A stretch of DNA of 45,295 nucleotides from Luminiphilus sp. (GTDB lineage: Bacteria > Pseudomonadota > Gammaproteobacteria > Pseudomonadales > Halieaceae), in NCBI GenBank assembly GCA_016779445.1, contig JADHNP010000013.1, positions 1 through 45,295 of the forward strand. The letters are read 5' to 3'. How positions within the stretch are numbered: position 1 is the first letter of the stretch; every line of letters begins with the position of its first letter. Shown one piece after another: positions 18,623-28,100 of the stretch. A model generated the notes under the pieces. The model saw only the letters and a list, made by a program, of their open reading frames with translations, was not told the DNA's origin and did no database searches. Made by a program: the position numbers and the translations under genes.

Positions 18623-19353
18623 AAATAACGTTTACCTGCAATTGTTGATGACATTACTTCCGCATCGACCGGCAACGGTCTTTCCAGTACCTGCAATACC
18701 TTTTTCCGGTATAGCGCGACGTCATGGTCAGCAATGTTACTGATTGCCCTGCAATCCCGTGTCTCCAATGCTGCAATAATCTCAGCGTGATCCAATTTCA
18801 ATACGGCGAAATGCGACTCCCAGTCATCGTCAATCAAGGATTTGTGAACAAGCGCTGACAGGCGTGAGCCGAATTCACGAAGTTTAATGTAGGAGTCGTA
18901 CAGAAATTTGTTCGAGCACCCCTCGGCGACCAGACCGTAAAACCTATCGTTTAGTTTTTTAATGGTCGCGATATCCTTATCAAGATAGGCAGTCGCGATA
19001 TCCTCTTCCACCCCCCTAATGGTGTCGATTTGGTCGCTGTCAATCCGACTGGCACTGAGAATAAAGATCGTTCTTTGAGTAATTTGATAAGCCTCAAAAA
19101 ATGCGCTGATTTCATCAAGCGTCAGCGTGCTTACATAAGCGCTGCGACGAGGCTCTATCGTTACAAGTTTGTCACCCGAAAGTCTCCGTAGCGCTTCTCG
19201 GACGGGCGTTCTGCTGACCTCAAAGCGTCTCATCAAGTCGCTTTCTTCCAGCAAGGATTCCGGTGGTATCTCGGCGTTTAGGATGTCTTCTTTGAGTGAC
19301 GTATAGATAGACTCCGCGAGGACTCTACTCGTGCTTCCAGCTACTTTAGTCAT
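18619..19353 (-). CDS. GntR-family regulator with FCD domain
   Basis: A 244-residue FadR-type regulator. The winged helix-turn-helix covers residues 12-75, with LMRRFEVSRTPVREALRRL as recognition region, followed by an all-helical FCD ligand domain. In FCD proteins a metal is usually held by Asp and three His, the first in a DxxxH arrangement. Here NDRFYG has Tyr139 at that place, while His residues in KLDHAEI and ADHDVA remain, so metal binding may be altered. It is the last gene of the creatininase2-GS-VOC-GntR unit and probably autoregulates it, together with the divergent Rieske C operon. Its stop overlaps that of the MFS gene. Confidence 0.92.
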   Translation of the reverse strand: MTKVAGSTSRVLAESIYTSLKEDILNAEIPPESLLEESDLMRRFEVSRTPVREALRRLSGDKLVTIEPRRSAYVSTLTLDEISAFFEAYQITQRTIFILSASRIDSDQIDTIRGVEEDIATAYLDKDIATIKKLNDRFYGLVAEGCSNKFLYDSYIKLREFGSRLSALVHKSLIDDDWESHFAVLKLDHAEIIAALETRDCRAISNIADHDVALYRKKVLQVLERPLPVDAEVMSSTIAGKRYF

Positions 19354-19360
19354 TATGAAA

Positions 19361-20335
19361 TTATTTTTGCGCTAGAGCATCGAGTACTTGGATACGGTAA
19401 CCATCTGGGTCTGAAAGATAGGCGGCCCGAGCACCACTGACTAGGTCGTGGTCCGATACTTTTGGCGAAATCCCCATTGCCTGTGCCCTCGAAAGCACAT
19501 CGTCAAGGTTTTCGCAGGCAATAGCCAGCCTTTCAAATCCTGATTTGTCACCAGTGTAATAACTGAAATCCGGGTCGTTTTCTGTTCCCCAGATGTGCTG
19601 CAACTCAAGTATTGTGTATGGACGACGCCAGAGCCACTCACGGTTGTCGATGTGATCAACGTCTGGTTCTGGTGGTGATTCATTTGTGGCCGCGAAAAAA
19701 TACAGTGTAAATTGCCTGGAATCTACGGTCTGTCTTGACAGCAAGCGCATTCCAAATAGGTTTTCATAAAAGTCCCGGCTCCTGTCAATGTCTCTGGCGC
19801 GCAACGTGATTAAGGAAAAAGTCGGTTTCGTTCCCAGAGGGAAATCGAGGCAAATTTGACCCACAGTATGATGATGCGCGAAGTCGTGCTGTATCAGCTC
19901 GATACAATAGCCATCAGGGTCAGAAAAATGGCACAGGTAGGCGATATCTGGTACTTGACGCGGGGTATCGACGTCGATGCCGAGAGCCAACAAACGATCT
20001 CTCGCGATGTCAACATCCCTTACCGCGATCGCAATTTTCCAATAGCCTTCCGACGGGTCGGGCTGCTTGGCAACCGTGGCTGGCGGTTGTGATGGCCGGT
20101 GTGCCAGCACCAAAAAGCAGTTATTTCCGGGCACAGCCAGCGAAGCTTCTTCCCCGGTTTTTGCCTGTTCTTTGCTGTCGTACGCCAACACATAGTGGGT
20201 GTCATCGCCATCGCAATGTTGACTTATCAGTGTGAAACCAAGCTTATCGGTATAGAAAGGAAGGCTTTCAGACGGCTCAGAAATTCGCAGCACATGTTGC
20301 GCGAGGCTGATTTGGGGCAATCGGTCAGGTGCCAT
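19361..20335 (-). CDS. Two-domain VOC protein, glyoxalase I-like
   Basis: A 324-residue protein with two vicinal-oxygen-chelate domains (about 8-150 and 165-320). Both end with a SDPDGY motif (DPDGYCIELIQ and DPDGYRIQVL), and the second contains ILELQHIWGTEND, close to the glyoxalase I consensus. Fused glyoxalase I of yeast type has this arrangement. Metal ligand candidates are His14, Glu in CIELI and Glu in LELQH. Possible reactions are a glutathione-dependent isomerisation or an extradiol-type cleavage; the former is better supported. It sits seven bases before the GntR gene and 21 bases after the GS-like gene in one operon. Confidence 0.8.
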   Translation of the reverse strand: MAPDRLPQISLAQHVLRISEPSESLPFYTDKLGFTLISQHCDGDDTHYVLAYDSKEQAKTGEEASLAVPGNNCFLVLAHRPSQPPATVAKQPDPSEGYWKIAIAVRDVDIARDRLLALGIDVDTPRQVPDIAYLCHFSDPDGYCIELIQHDFAHHHTVGQICLDFPLGTKPTFSLITLRARDIDRSRDFYENLFGMRLLSRQTVDSRQFTLYFFAATNESPPEPDVDHIDNREWLWRRPYTILELQHIWGTENDPDFSYYTGDKSGFERLAIACENLDDVLSRAQAMGISPKVSDHDLVSGARAAYLSDPDGYRIQVLDALAQK

Positions 20336-20356
20336 TTTTCATTCCCGCTTTAATCG

Positions 20357-21793
20357 TCAAAACCGCCGCAAGTAATGATGGTATTCCCAATCTGATACGT
20401 GGTTTTGGTAGCTCAGCCATTCCAGGCGCTTTGTTTCTGTCCAAGCGGTAAACATTTCATCTCCGAATACTGTTCGGCCAAGAGGATCGCTTTCGAACTC
20501 ATCAATGGCTTCCGCTAATGTTCTCGGCAGCCACCTCACGCCCGCAGCTTCCCTTTCACGGTCCGATTTCAGGTAGAGATTTTCCCTGTGAGGTGAGCCC
20601 GGATCTATTCCCTCTGAAATTCCCTCGAGGCCCGCGGCAACCATCATCGCAATTCCGAGATAAGGATTGCAGGCGCTGTCCGCAGATCGTAGTTCGATGC
20701 GGCCTCCACCTGAAGGAATGCGAACCGTGTTGGTTCGGTTGTTGTTGCCATACGAAACAAAACACGGTGCCCAGGTATAGCCTGAGCTGCTGCCTTTCAT
20801 TATCAGGCGTTTGTAGCTGTTAACCGTTGGTGCAGCAATAGCCTGAATTGCCGGCAAATGCTTCATGACACCACCAACGAACTGGTACCCCAGCTCAGTG
20901 AGCCCGCAGCCCCTTGGGTCTTCGTTTTGTCCGACGTCAAACAGGTTTTGACCGTCCTTGGTGGCAAGTGACACGTTGTAGTGCGCACCGCTACCCGCTT
21001 TATCAGCAAACGGCTTTGGCATGAATGTCGAGTAGGCACCGTATTTACGGGCGATTTCGTGGGTCATCACTCTTAGGAAGACAAAGCGGTCTGCCATGGT
21101 CAGTGCATCGGTATAGTCGAAGTCAATTTCGAACTGCCCGATGCCATCCTCGTGATCGAAAGAATAAACGTCCCACCCGAGTTCATTCATTGCATCGACA
21201 GTGTCACCCATCCAGCGGTCGAGATTGTCCATGAGTCGCACTGCATCGTAGGCTGGTTTCTCGAGGTTCTGAAGTGTGCTGACAGGGCAGAGTGATGCGT
21301 CGTCGTCCTGGAAAACGAAGAACTCAGCTTCGATCCCGCAGTTGACCTGAAAACCCATTTCGCTGGCTTTCTTCAATACTCTTTTCAGGATACCGCGGCT
21401 GCACGGAGGAAACGGCTGTTGCTGATAGTGCAAATCGCTGGCGAACCAGGCACTGTCGTTCCGCCAGGGTACTATCATGCATGAGTCAGGGTCCGGATGC
21501 GCCGCCACTTCGTCGTCTGCGACGTCCTGTGGCACTCCGTCAAGTGCCGCACCGGTGAATAGCTCAGACCCCGATAGCATGCGTTGTAGATGCGCAATTG
21601 GCACCATTTTTGTTTTCGGTATTCCGTGCATATCGACAAAAGCCGGAATGAGATACTTGACCTCGTTTCTCGCCAGCTTTTCCGCCAGGCTCTCGGTTAT
21701 TTGATCATTCACGCCAAATTCCTTTGATTTACCGTCGCTTCTTAATAAAAGCATCAGTGATTGAATAGAGGAATGGTCGGTGCTACCGCCCAT
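20357..21793 (-). CDS. GlnT/GMAS-type glutamine synthetase-like ligase
   Basis: A 478-residue glutamine-synthetase-superfamily enzyme. Visible motifs are GIEAEFFVF (153-161, metal glutamates), DHEDGIGQFEIDF, KPFADKAGSGAHYNVSL (ATP-binding histidine loop), SYGNNNRTNTVRIP and RIELRSADSACNPYL. The pattern matches GlnT (type III-like) and gamma-glutamylmethylamide synthetase, not housekeeping GlnA. It probably ligates glutamate to an amine, or ammonia, using ATP. The start is ambiguous: ATG 21793 lies four bases after the creatininase gene's stop, but a GTG at 21712 has a better AAGGAA site and would give about 451 residues, the family's normal size. The operon context suggests amine activation in the island's pathway. 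Confidence 0.88.
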   Translation of the reverse strand: MGGSTDHSSIQSLMLLLRSDGKSKEFGVNDQITESLAEKLARNEVKYLIPAFVDMHGIPKTKMVPIAHLQRMLSGSELFTGAALDGVPQDVADDEVAAHPDPDSCMIVPWRNDSAWFASDLHYQQQPFPPCSRGILKRVLKKASEMGFQVNCGIEAEFFVFQDDDASLCPVSTLQNLEKPAYDAVRLMDNLDRWMGDTVDAMNELGWDVYSFDHEDGIGQFEIDFDYTDALTMADRFVFLRVMTHEIARKYGAYSTFMPKPFADKAGSGAHYNVSLATKDGQNLFDVGQNEDPRGCGLTELGYQFVGGVMKHLPAIQAIAAPTVNSYKRLIMKGSSSGYTWAPCFVSYGNNNRTNTVRIPSGGGRIELRSADSACNPYLGIAMMVAAGLEGISEGIDPGSPHRENLYLKSDREREAAGVRWLPRTLAEAIDEFESDPLGRTVFGDEMFTAWTETKRLEWLSYQNHVSDWEYHHYLRRF

Positions 21794-21796
21794 CTC

Positions 21797-22552
21797 TCAC
21801 GATAGGGGCGCTTCCTCCACAAGTGCCTTTTCCAGCAGCGAGGCGAGGGAAATCACGCAGCTTTCCAGAACGAATTGCCCCTGTTCCTCTGTCCCCTTGC
21901 TCCCTTCACCCACGCCGCCGCAGTGGCTTTCCTTGTCAACGGTGTAGGAAAAGAAGCAGTCTGCCGAGCGATTCGGTTCGTCCTGAGCCTTCGCCATGTT
22001 TACGAGGTCAGGGCGCAAATGCATCATCAAGGAGGTCTCTGCGTTATTCGCGTGCCAGTTGTCGCCCGCATCTGCGGTATAAAAAGCCTCTACGTCCTCC
22101 GTCAACTCCCATATCGAACGCAGTGCGATCTTCATATCTGGAATATCGTTACGAATATTTTCCAGGGCACAGCGTAACGGCGCAAAGTTGGTGACGTGGC
22201 CATTGAGAATGAGAAAACGCTTGTACCCTGCAGAACTCACCCACTCAGCAAGTTCGGAGATAATAGTGGCGAGTGTTTGGGGGCGGAGTGGCAGGGTACC
22301 GGGCCACTTTTTGGAGTGTCCAAGTGAACAGCCGTAGGCTATTGGCGGTAGCATCGGTATGCCCGTTTTGGCGGATACCCCCGAGGCGATGGCCACTGCG
22401 GAAATCGTATCGACGCCTGTGGGAAGGTGCAGCCCGTGCTGCTCGGTGGCACCGACCGGGAGAATGACCATGTCCATCCCCGAGTCACGAATGGCAGCAA
22501 TTTCCTCCCAACTCAGCTCGTCCCACAGCACCGGCTTTTGATTTTCTAGCAT
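21797..22552 (-). CDS. Creatininase-family amidohydrolase (copy 2)
   Basis: A 251-residue creatininase-family metal hydrolase. Ligand motifs are GATEQHG (Glu37, His39), Asp48 in GVDT, NGHVTN (His119) and WHANNAETSLM (His167, Glu172). The position two after the NGH histidine is Thr, where true creatininase has Glu, so the substrate is probably not creatinine. The ATG at 22552 is used because GGAGAGGA lies just upstream; an 11-residue in-frame extension exists. It is first in the operon with the GS-like ligase, VOC protein and GntR regulator. It is clearly diverged from copy 1 and so likely acts on a different cyclic amide. Confidence 0.86.
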   Translation of the reverse strand: MLENQKPVLWDELSWEEIAAIRDSGMDMVILPVGATEQHGLHLPTGVDTISAVAIASGVSAKTGIPMLPPIAYGCSLGHSKKWPGTLPLRPQTLATIISELAEWVSSAGYKRFLILNGHVTNFAPLRCALENIRNDIPDMKIALRSIWELTEDVEAFYTADAGDNWHANNAETSLMMHLRPDLVNMAKAQDEPNRSADCFFSYTVDKESHCGGVGEGSKGTEEQGQFVLESCVISLASLLEKALVEEAPLS

Positions 22553-22634
22553 AGTCCTCTCCAAGTATCGGGAGTGTCGCATCAAGACGCATCCGCAGGT
22601 ACTTGCGTCCCTGCAGCAATCTCGTTACGTTACG

Positions 22635-22649
22635 TATACATCAAGTATA
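22635..22649. promoter_or_regulatory. Candidate operator in the creatininase2 / Rieske C divergent region
   Basis: Perfect inverted repeat TATAC-ATCAA-GTATA in the 137-base space between divergent starts 22552 and 22690, next to tandem GTTAC repeats. GntR/FadR-type sites are short AT-rich palindromes of this sort, and a GntR gene ends the leftward operon. Binding is inferred. Confidence 0.45.
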
Positions 22650-22689
22650 TGAAAGTCTCCACCGTTTTATAGCTGAGGAAGTCATCAAT

Positions 22690-24039
22690 ATGAAGCAACG
22701 GCTAACGGAACCTTATCAAGGCTATTTCAGGCAGCAAAATCTGCAACCGGATCTGGAAATAACACAGACGGGACCGAAGACGCCTGGTGGTGAATATTTG
22801 CGCCGGGCCTGGCAGCCCGTAGCCCTATCTGAAGAGGTCGGAGAGCATCCATTACTGGTTGAGATAATGGGCGAGGAATTGGTTCTCTTCAAAACAACGA
22901 AGGGTGTCTATGGGCTCATCGAAAAGCATTGCGCGCATCGCGGTGCGTCACTGGAATACGGTATTGCCACCGACAAGGGGATAAGGTGCTGTTACCACAG
23001 TTGGCTGTTTGCACCGGATGGCAGGATACTCGAAACGCCAAATGCGCCCTGTGGCGTGACTCTCGACAACTTCTTTCATGGCGCCTATCCCGTCGAAGAG
23101 TATAAGGGCATCGTGTTCGCCTATATGGGGCCGCCAGATACAAAGCCGGACTTCCCTGTGCTGGATACCTATAACGACTATCACGGCGAAGAAAGCCAAA
23201 TGGTTCCATACTCGCTGCACTACCCATGTAACTGGCTGCAGATTGCAGAAAATACCCAGGATCCGATTCACAGTTGCTTTTTACATACCTCGGTCAGCGG
23301 CACCCAATTTGATGACTCCTGGGGCGTGATACCGACAATTGACTGGGTCGCTACGCCCTATGGAATGATGAACGTCAATCTCCGTCGATGGGAGGACAAT
23401 ATATGGTTGCGAACGACCGAAACAATATTGCCTAACTACAATCAGGCAGGGGCTTTCTGGGAGCGACCCGACGAAGAAAAGGCCTTTCAGCGGGTCGCAA
23501 TGACGCGTTTTTTCAGGCCGATCAACGATACTGAAACCCAGGTCATGGGGTGGCGTTTCTTTAACGACGTTGTTGATCCACAGCATAAGGGCGACCCAGG
23601 TGCTGTGGGTAAAGAAAAAATGGACGCGATAGGTCAGTTGGATGACCGGGACTATTTGAGTCAGCAAAAAGAACCGGGCGACTTTGAGGCCATCACATCC
23701 CAGGGGCGCATTAACATCCATGACCGGGAAACGCTGTTGGTGTCTGATCGTGGCGTTTCGATGATGCGAAAACTGGTGCGAAAAGGTGTTCAAGCCGTTC
23801 GCGACGGGGAAGAATTTGTATCATTGCCGCGTCATTTCTCGGGCGTTATTCCCACGTTTACACAGGACTCGGTTGCCAGGCGGCCGGCGCTAGAGGGTGT
23901 GGACGACGACAAACTGATCCGCGAATACGGTTTGCGATATGCACAAATCGTTATCGAGTCAGCCAAATCAAGCCCAGACGAGCGCCGAGACTACCTGCAG
24001 GAAAAGCTCAATGAGCTCGATATCCAGAGCGTTGAATAA
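22690..24039 (+). CDS. Rieske non-heme iron oxygenase, phthalate 4,5-dioxygenase-like (oxygenase C)
   Basis: A 449-residue Rieske oxygenase of the phthalate-dioxygenase/CARDO-like class. Rieske ligands are CAHR (Cys81, His83) and CCYH (Cys100, His103). The catalytic motif is NWLQIAENTQDPIHSCFLH with Asn188, Asp191, His194 and His199. ATG 22690 is chosen with GAGGAAG upstream; the frame is open 29 codons further but without homology. It is first in an operon with the Gfo/Idh/MocA dehydrogenase and 5-oxoprolinase-like gene. It may hydroxylate or demethylate a ring compound. No reductase is encoded here. Confidence 0.92.
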   Translation: MKQRLTEPYQGYFRQQNLQPDLEITQTGPKTPGGEYLRRAWQPVALSEEVGEHPLLVEIMGEELVLFKTTKGVYGLIEKHCAHRGASLEYGIATDKGIRCCYHSWLFAPDGRILETPNAPCGVTLDNFFHGAYPVEEYKGIVFAYMGPPDTKPDFPVLDTYNDYHGEESQMVPYSLHYPCNWLQIAENTQDPIHSCFLHTSVSGTQFDDSWGVIPTIDWVATPYGMMNVNLRRWEDNIWLRTTETILPNYNQAGAFWERPDEEKAFQRVAMTRFFRPINDTETQVMGWRFFNDVVDPQHKGDPGAVGKEKMDAIGQLDDRDYLSQQKEPGDFEAITSQGRINIHDRETLLVSDRGVSMMRKLVRKGVQAVRDGEEFVSLPRHFSGVIPTFTQDSVARRPALEGVDDDKLIREYGLRYAQIVIESAKSSPDERRDYLQEKLNELDIQSVE

Positions 24040-24074
24040 TAACGATCCGTCCATTCTCTAACAGGAATTCACGC

Positions 24075-25121
24075 ATGCTTCGATGTGCAATTGTCGGTTT
24101 GGGAAGGTGGGGCCAGCTGCTGGTCAATTCATGTATGGAGCGGGGAGAGCCAAAGGGAAATGCCCTGGTCTTTACCCACGCAGTCGTCAGGTCGGCCGGG
24201 AAATACGATGAGTATTGCAGCCAACAGTCATTAACGGCGGTAACCGATTACCAGCGTCTGGTGGAGAGTCACGATATCGACGCTGTTGTGCTCGCAACGC
24301 CGCACAGTCAGCACTTTGAGCAGATCATCACAGCGACGGCACACAACAAGCACATTTTTGTGGAGAAGCCATTCACCATGGGGGCGGAAAACGCCCGTAA
24401 TGCTGCAGAAAGTGCGCAAAATGCCGGCGTTATTATTGCCGTTGGACACAACCGGCGTTTTCTTCCGGCTCTTCAGGAGCTGAGGGCTATGATCGACGCA
24501 GGCAAGTTGGGAACAATTACCCACATGGAGGGAAACTTTTCGGGTCCCTTTGCGCTTGGTTACGAATCATCGATGTGGCGTGCGAACGCTGACGAGAGTC
24601 CGGCCGGAGGAATGACTGCGATGGGGATACACATTGTTGATGCACTCATTTACCTTGGCGGCCCGATCGCCGGCGTCAATGCGCAGAGCCAAGGCTCGGT
24701 ACTAGATGTCGACATCGACGATACAACATCTGTACTGATGCGCTTTGAGAACGGGATATCAGCCTATCTGAGTACATTGTGTGCGACGGCAAGGCAGTGG
24801 CGGCTGCAGGTCTTTGGGACTCAGGGCTGGGCACAGTTGCGCGATCATCACATTCTTGATTTCTGTCCCGTGGGCCAGCAAGAAGCGAAGACGACCACTT
24901 ATGCGCCAGTTGATATTGAACGAGCTGAGCTGGAGGCTTTTGCCGGTGCTTGCCGGGGCGGAAAGCCCTATCCAGTAACGTTGGAGGAGGCGGTTCACGG
25001 CATCGCCGTGCAGGATTCAATCATTGAGTCGGCAGCTACACCTTCGCCCCTCTATCCAGTAGAACGGCAGGGTGGCTTTCATCCGCCTTCCCGCAGTGAT
25101 CGACCGTTCACAAAAAAATAA
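24075..25121 (+). CDS. Gfo/Idh/MocA-family oxidoreductase
   Basis: A 348-residue NAD(P)-dependent dehydrogenase. The Rossmann motif VGLGRWG (7-13) opens the protein, VEKPF (Glu97, Lys98) is the conserved active-site element of the family, and a second alpha/beta domain follows with GGMTAMGIHIVD (catalytic-region Asp and His). Typical substrates are sugars and inositols, but some members reduce imines or ketones. It lies 35 bases after oxygenase C behind an AGGAA site and 64 bases before the oxoprolinase-like gene, so it is a likely pathway step between ring oxidation and amide hydrolysis. Confidence 0.88.
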   Translation: MLRCAIVGLGRWGQLLVNSCMERGEPKGNALVFTHAVVRSAGKYDEYCSQQSLTAVTDYQRLVESHDIDAVVLATPHSQHFEQIITATAHNKHIFVEKPFTMGAENARNAAESAQNAGVIIAVGHNRRFLPALQELRAMIDAGKLGTITHMEGNFSGPFALGYESSMWRANADESPAGGMTAMGIHIVDALIYLGGPIAGVNAQSQGSVLDVDIDDTTSVLMRFENGISAYLSTLCATARQWRLQVFGTQGWAQLRDHHILDFCPVGQQEAKTTTYAPVDIERAELEAFAGACRGGKPYPVTLEEAVHGIAVQDSIIESAATPSPLYPVERQGGFHPPSRSDRPFTKK

Positions 25122-25185
25122 CCACCTGAAGAACCATTTTTTAGTGCTTGCTCGCCATCGCATACGTCTTTTGGAGATTAGCTGA

Positions 25186-28100
25186 ATGACAGATCATCAC
25201 GCCGGTTCTGCATGGGAATTTTGGATTGACCGGGGCGGCACCTTTACCGATATTGTTGCCCGACGTCCGGACGGCACGACGGCTATTCACAAGTTGCTGT
25301 CTGACAACCCCGAGCAATATCGCGATTCAGCAGTGCAGGGTATCCGAGACATTCTTGGCGTCGAGCAGACCGATAAGGTGCCAATTGAAAAAATTCGCGC
25401 GATCAAGATGGGCACAACTGTCGCAACAAATGCGCTCCTAGAGCGGAAAGGTGAGCCGACGCTACTCCTGACTACAAAAGGTTTTCGCGATGCGCTCCGT
25501 ATTGGTTATCAAAATCGCCCCGATTTATTCGCGCTCAACATCGAGCTTCCGGAGCAGCTTTACGCCGCAGTCCAAGAGGTCGATGAGCGTATCACCGCAA
25601 GTGGTGAAGTCCTGGTCGCACTGGACGAGTCTGGTGCCCGAGCCAGTCTGCAAAAATTTTATGATCAGGGACTACGCAGCGTAGCAATTGCCCTGATGCA
25701 CGGATACCGTTATCACGATCATGAAATTCGGCTTCTTGAGTTGGCGCAGTCTATAGGTTTTTCCCAAGTATCTGCGAGCCATCGTGTCAGCCCGCTCATG
25801 AAATTTGTGTCACGGGGCGATACGACTGTGGTCGATGCGTACCTGTCACCGATACTGCGCCGTTACGTCGAACAAATCTCCTCGGAGTTTGACGGGCTCG
25901 CCAGTCACAGTGGGCGCCTGAAGTTCATGCAGTCGAACGGCGGACTCACCGACGCTAGGTATTTCGATGGGAAAGACGCTATTTTGTCGGGCCCGGCAGG
26001 TGGCGTAGTCGGCATGGCTCGAGTCTGCGAAATTGCTGGTTTTGACAGGGTCATTGGTTTCGATATGGGAGGAACATCCACGGACGTCAGCCACTATGGC
26101 GGTGAGTTCGAGAAGGTGTTCCATGCCAATGTGGCAGGTGTCCGTATTCGCGCGCCGATGATGTTGATTCATACGGTGGCGGCAGGTGGCGGGTCGAAAC
26201 TCCATTTTGATGGAGCGAGATACCGGGTTGGCCCTGATTCTGCGGGCGCTCACCCCGGGCCAGCCAGTTACCGCAACGGAGGGCCGCTGACCGTTACCGA
26301 TTGTAATGTCATGCTCGGCAAGCTGCAGCCTCAGCTGTTCCCAAAAATATTTGGTCCAGGGGCAAACCAGGCTCTCGATAAGGACGCCTGTGCCGCCAAG
26401 TTCAGCGAACTCGCCGAAGCCATCCGGTTGGAAACCGGGAATGATCGCTCTCCCGAACAGGTTGCCGCAGGATTTCTAGAGATTGCGGTACAGAATATGG
26501 CGAATGCGATTAAAACAATTTCGGTACAGCGAGGCTACGACGTCACCACCTACACGCTCTGCTGTTTTGGTGGTGCCGGTGGCCAGCACGCCTGTTTTGT
26601 GGCCGACGCACTCGGCATTAGCCGTATATTTTTACATTCTTATGCGGGCGTTTTATCTGCTTATGGCATGGGTTTGGCAGACACAATTGTCAGCCGTCAT
26701 CAGGCGGTAGAAGCGATTTTTGATAGTGACCTGATGAACGAGCTCGGAGTGGTTTACGAGGACCTCGAAAGACAGAGCAGGGAGGAACTGGCAGAGCAGG
26801 GAGAGGCAGGCGAAAAAATCTCTGTGAAGCGGTCTGTGCATCTCCGTTACGAGGGGTCGGATACGGCGATTATTGTCAACGGGGACGAATTCGATGACGT
26901 TGTTTGTGAGTTTGAAAAACTGCACAAAATGCGCTTTGGCTTTATTTCGCCTAACAAGAACCTCATTGTCGAATCCGTAGAAGTTGAAGCGATCGCGATG
27001 GCCGCCTCTGTTCGTATCGAAGCCCATGGCGACACACAGGATTGTTCAGAAAAGAAAATAGAAAGTATTGAGTGTTTCATGGAGGATCGGTGGCGCACGA
27101 CTCCGGTATACGAACGAGCATTCCTGTCCCCAGAGTTAATGATTGATGGGCCTGCTGTCATCCTCGACCCTGTCAGTACGATAGTCGTTGAACCCGGTTG
27201 GCGTTGCAGTACGACAACGGGTAACGACATCATTCTCGAGCGTTTCCGAGAAAAAGAAGACGATACATCGACGGGCGAGACAGTCGATCCGGTGATGCTC
27301 GAGGTATTCAATAACCTGTTCATGTCCATCGCAGAACAAATGGGCGTTGTTCTCGAGAACACGGCTGCGTCAGTTAACATCAAGGAGCGGCTGGATTTTT
27401 CCTGTGCGATATTCGCTCCAGACGGGTCACTGATTGCCAATGCGCCGCATATGCCCTCGCACCTTGGGTCGATGGGGGAGACGATAAAGACAGTCATTCG
27501 TGAACGTGAGGGCGATATTAATGCAGGCGACGCCTACATTCTGAATGCACCATACAATGGCGGTACCCACCTGCCCGACGTAACGATAGTAAAGCCGATT
27601 TTTTCTGTCGAGGGTAAGTTGCTATTTTATGTCGCATCGCGGGGTCATCACACTGACATCGGCGGCACAGTGCCTGGTTCTGCGCCTGCAAATTCGACGA
27701 GTATCGAAGAGGAAGGGATTCTTATCGATAACTTCTTGCTTGTTGAGAATAATAACTTTCGTGAAGACGAGATTTACAATGTGCTGACTGCCGGCAAGTG
27801 GCCTTCACGCAATCCGGAGATGAATATTGCGGACTTCAAGGCTCAGTTGGCAGCGTGTGAAAAAGGAGCCTATGAACTCGGTCTCATGGTCGAACATTAT
27901 GGTGCCGATACCGTCCATTCCTACATGCGTCACGTTCAGGACAATGCTGAAGAGGCGATTCGCCGGGTTTTGGAGACACTGGAGGACGGTAGTTTTGAGT
28001 ACGAAATGGACTGTGGCAGCAAAATTTGCGTGTCCATAGCGGTGGACCGAGAAAAACGCGAGGCCACGGTTGATTTTGCGGGCACCAGTGCCCAACACCA

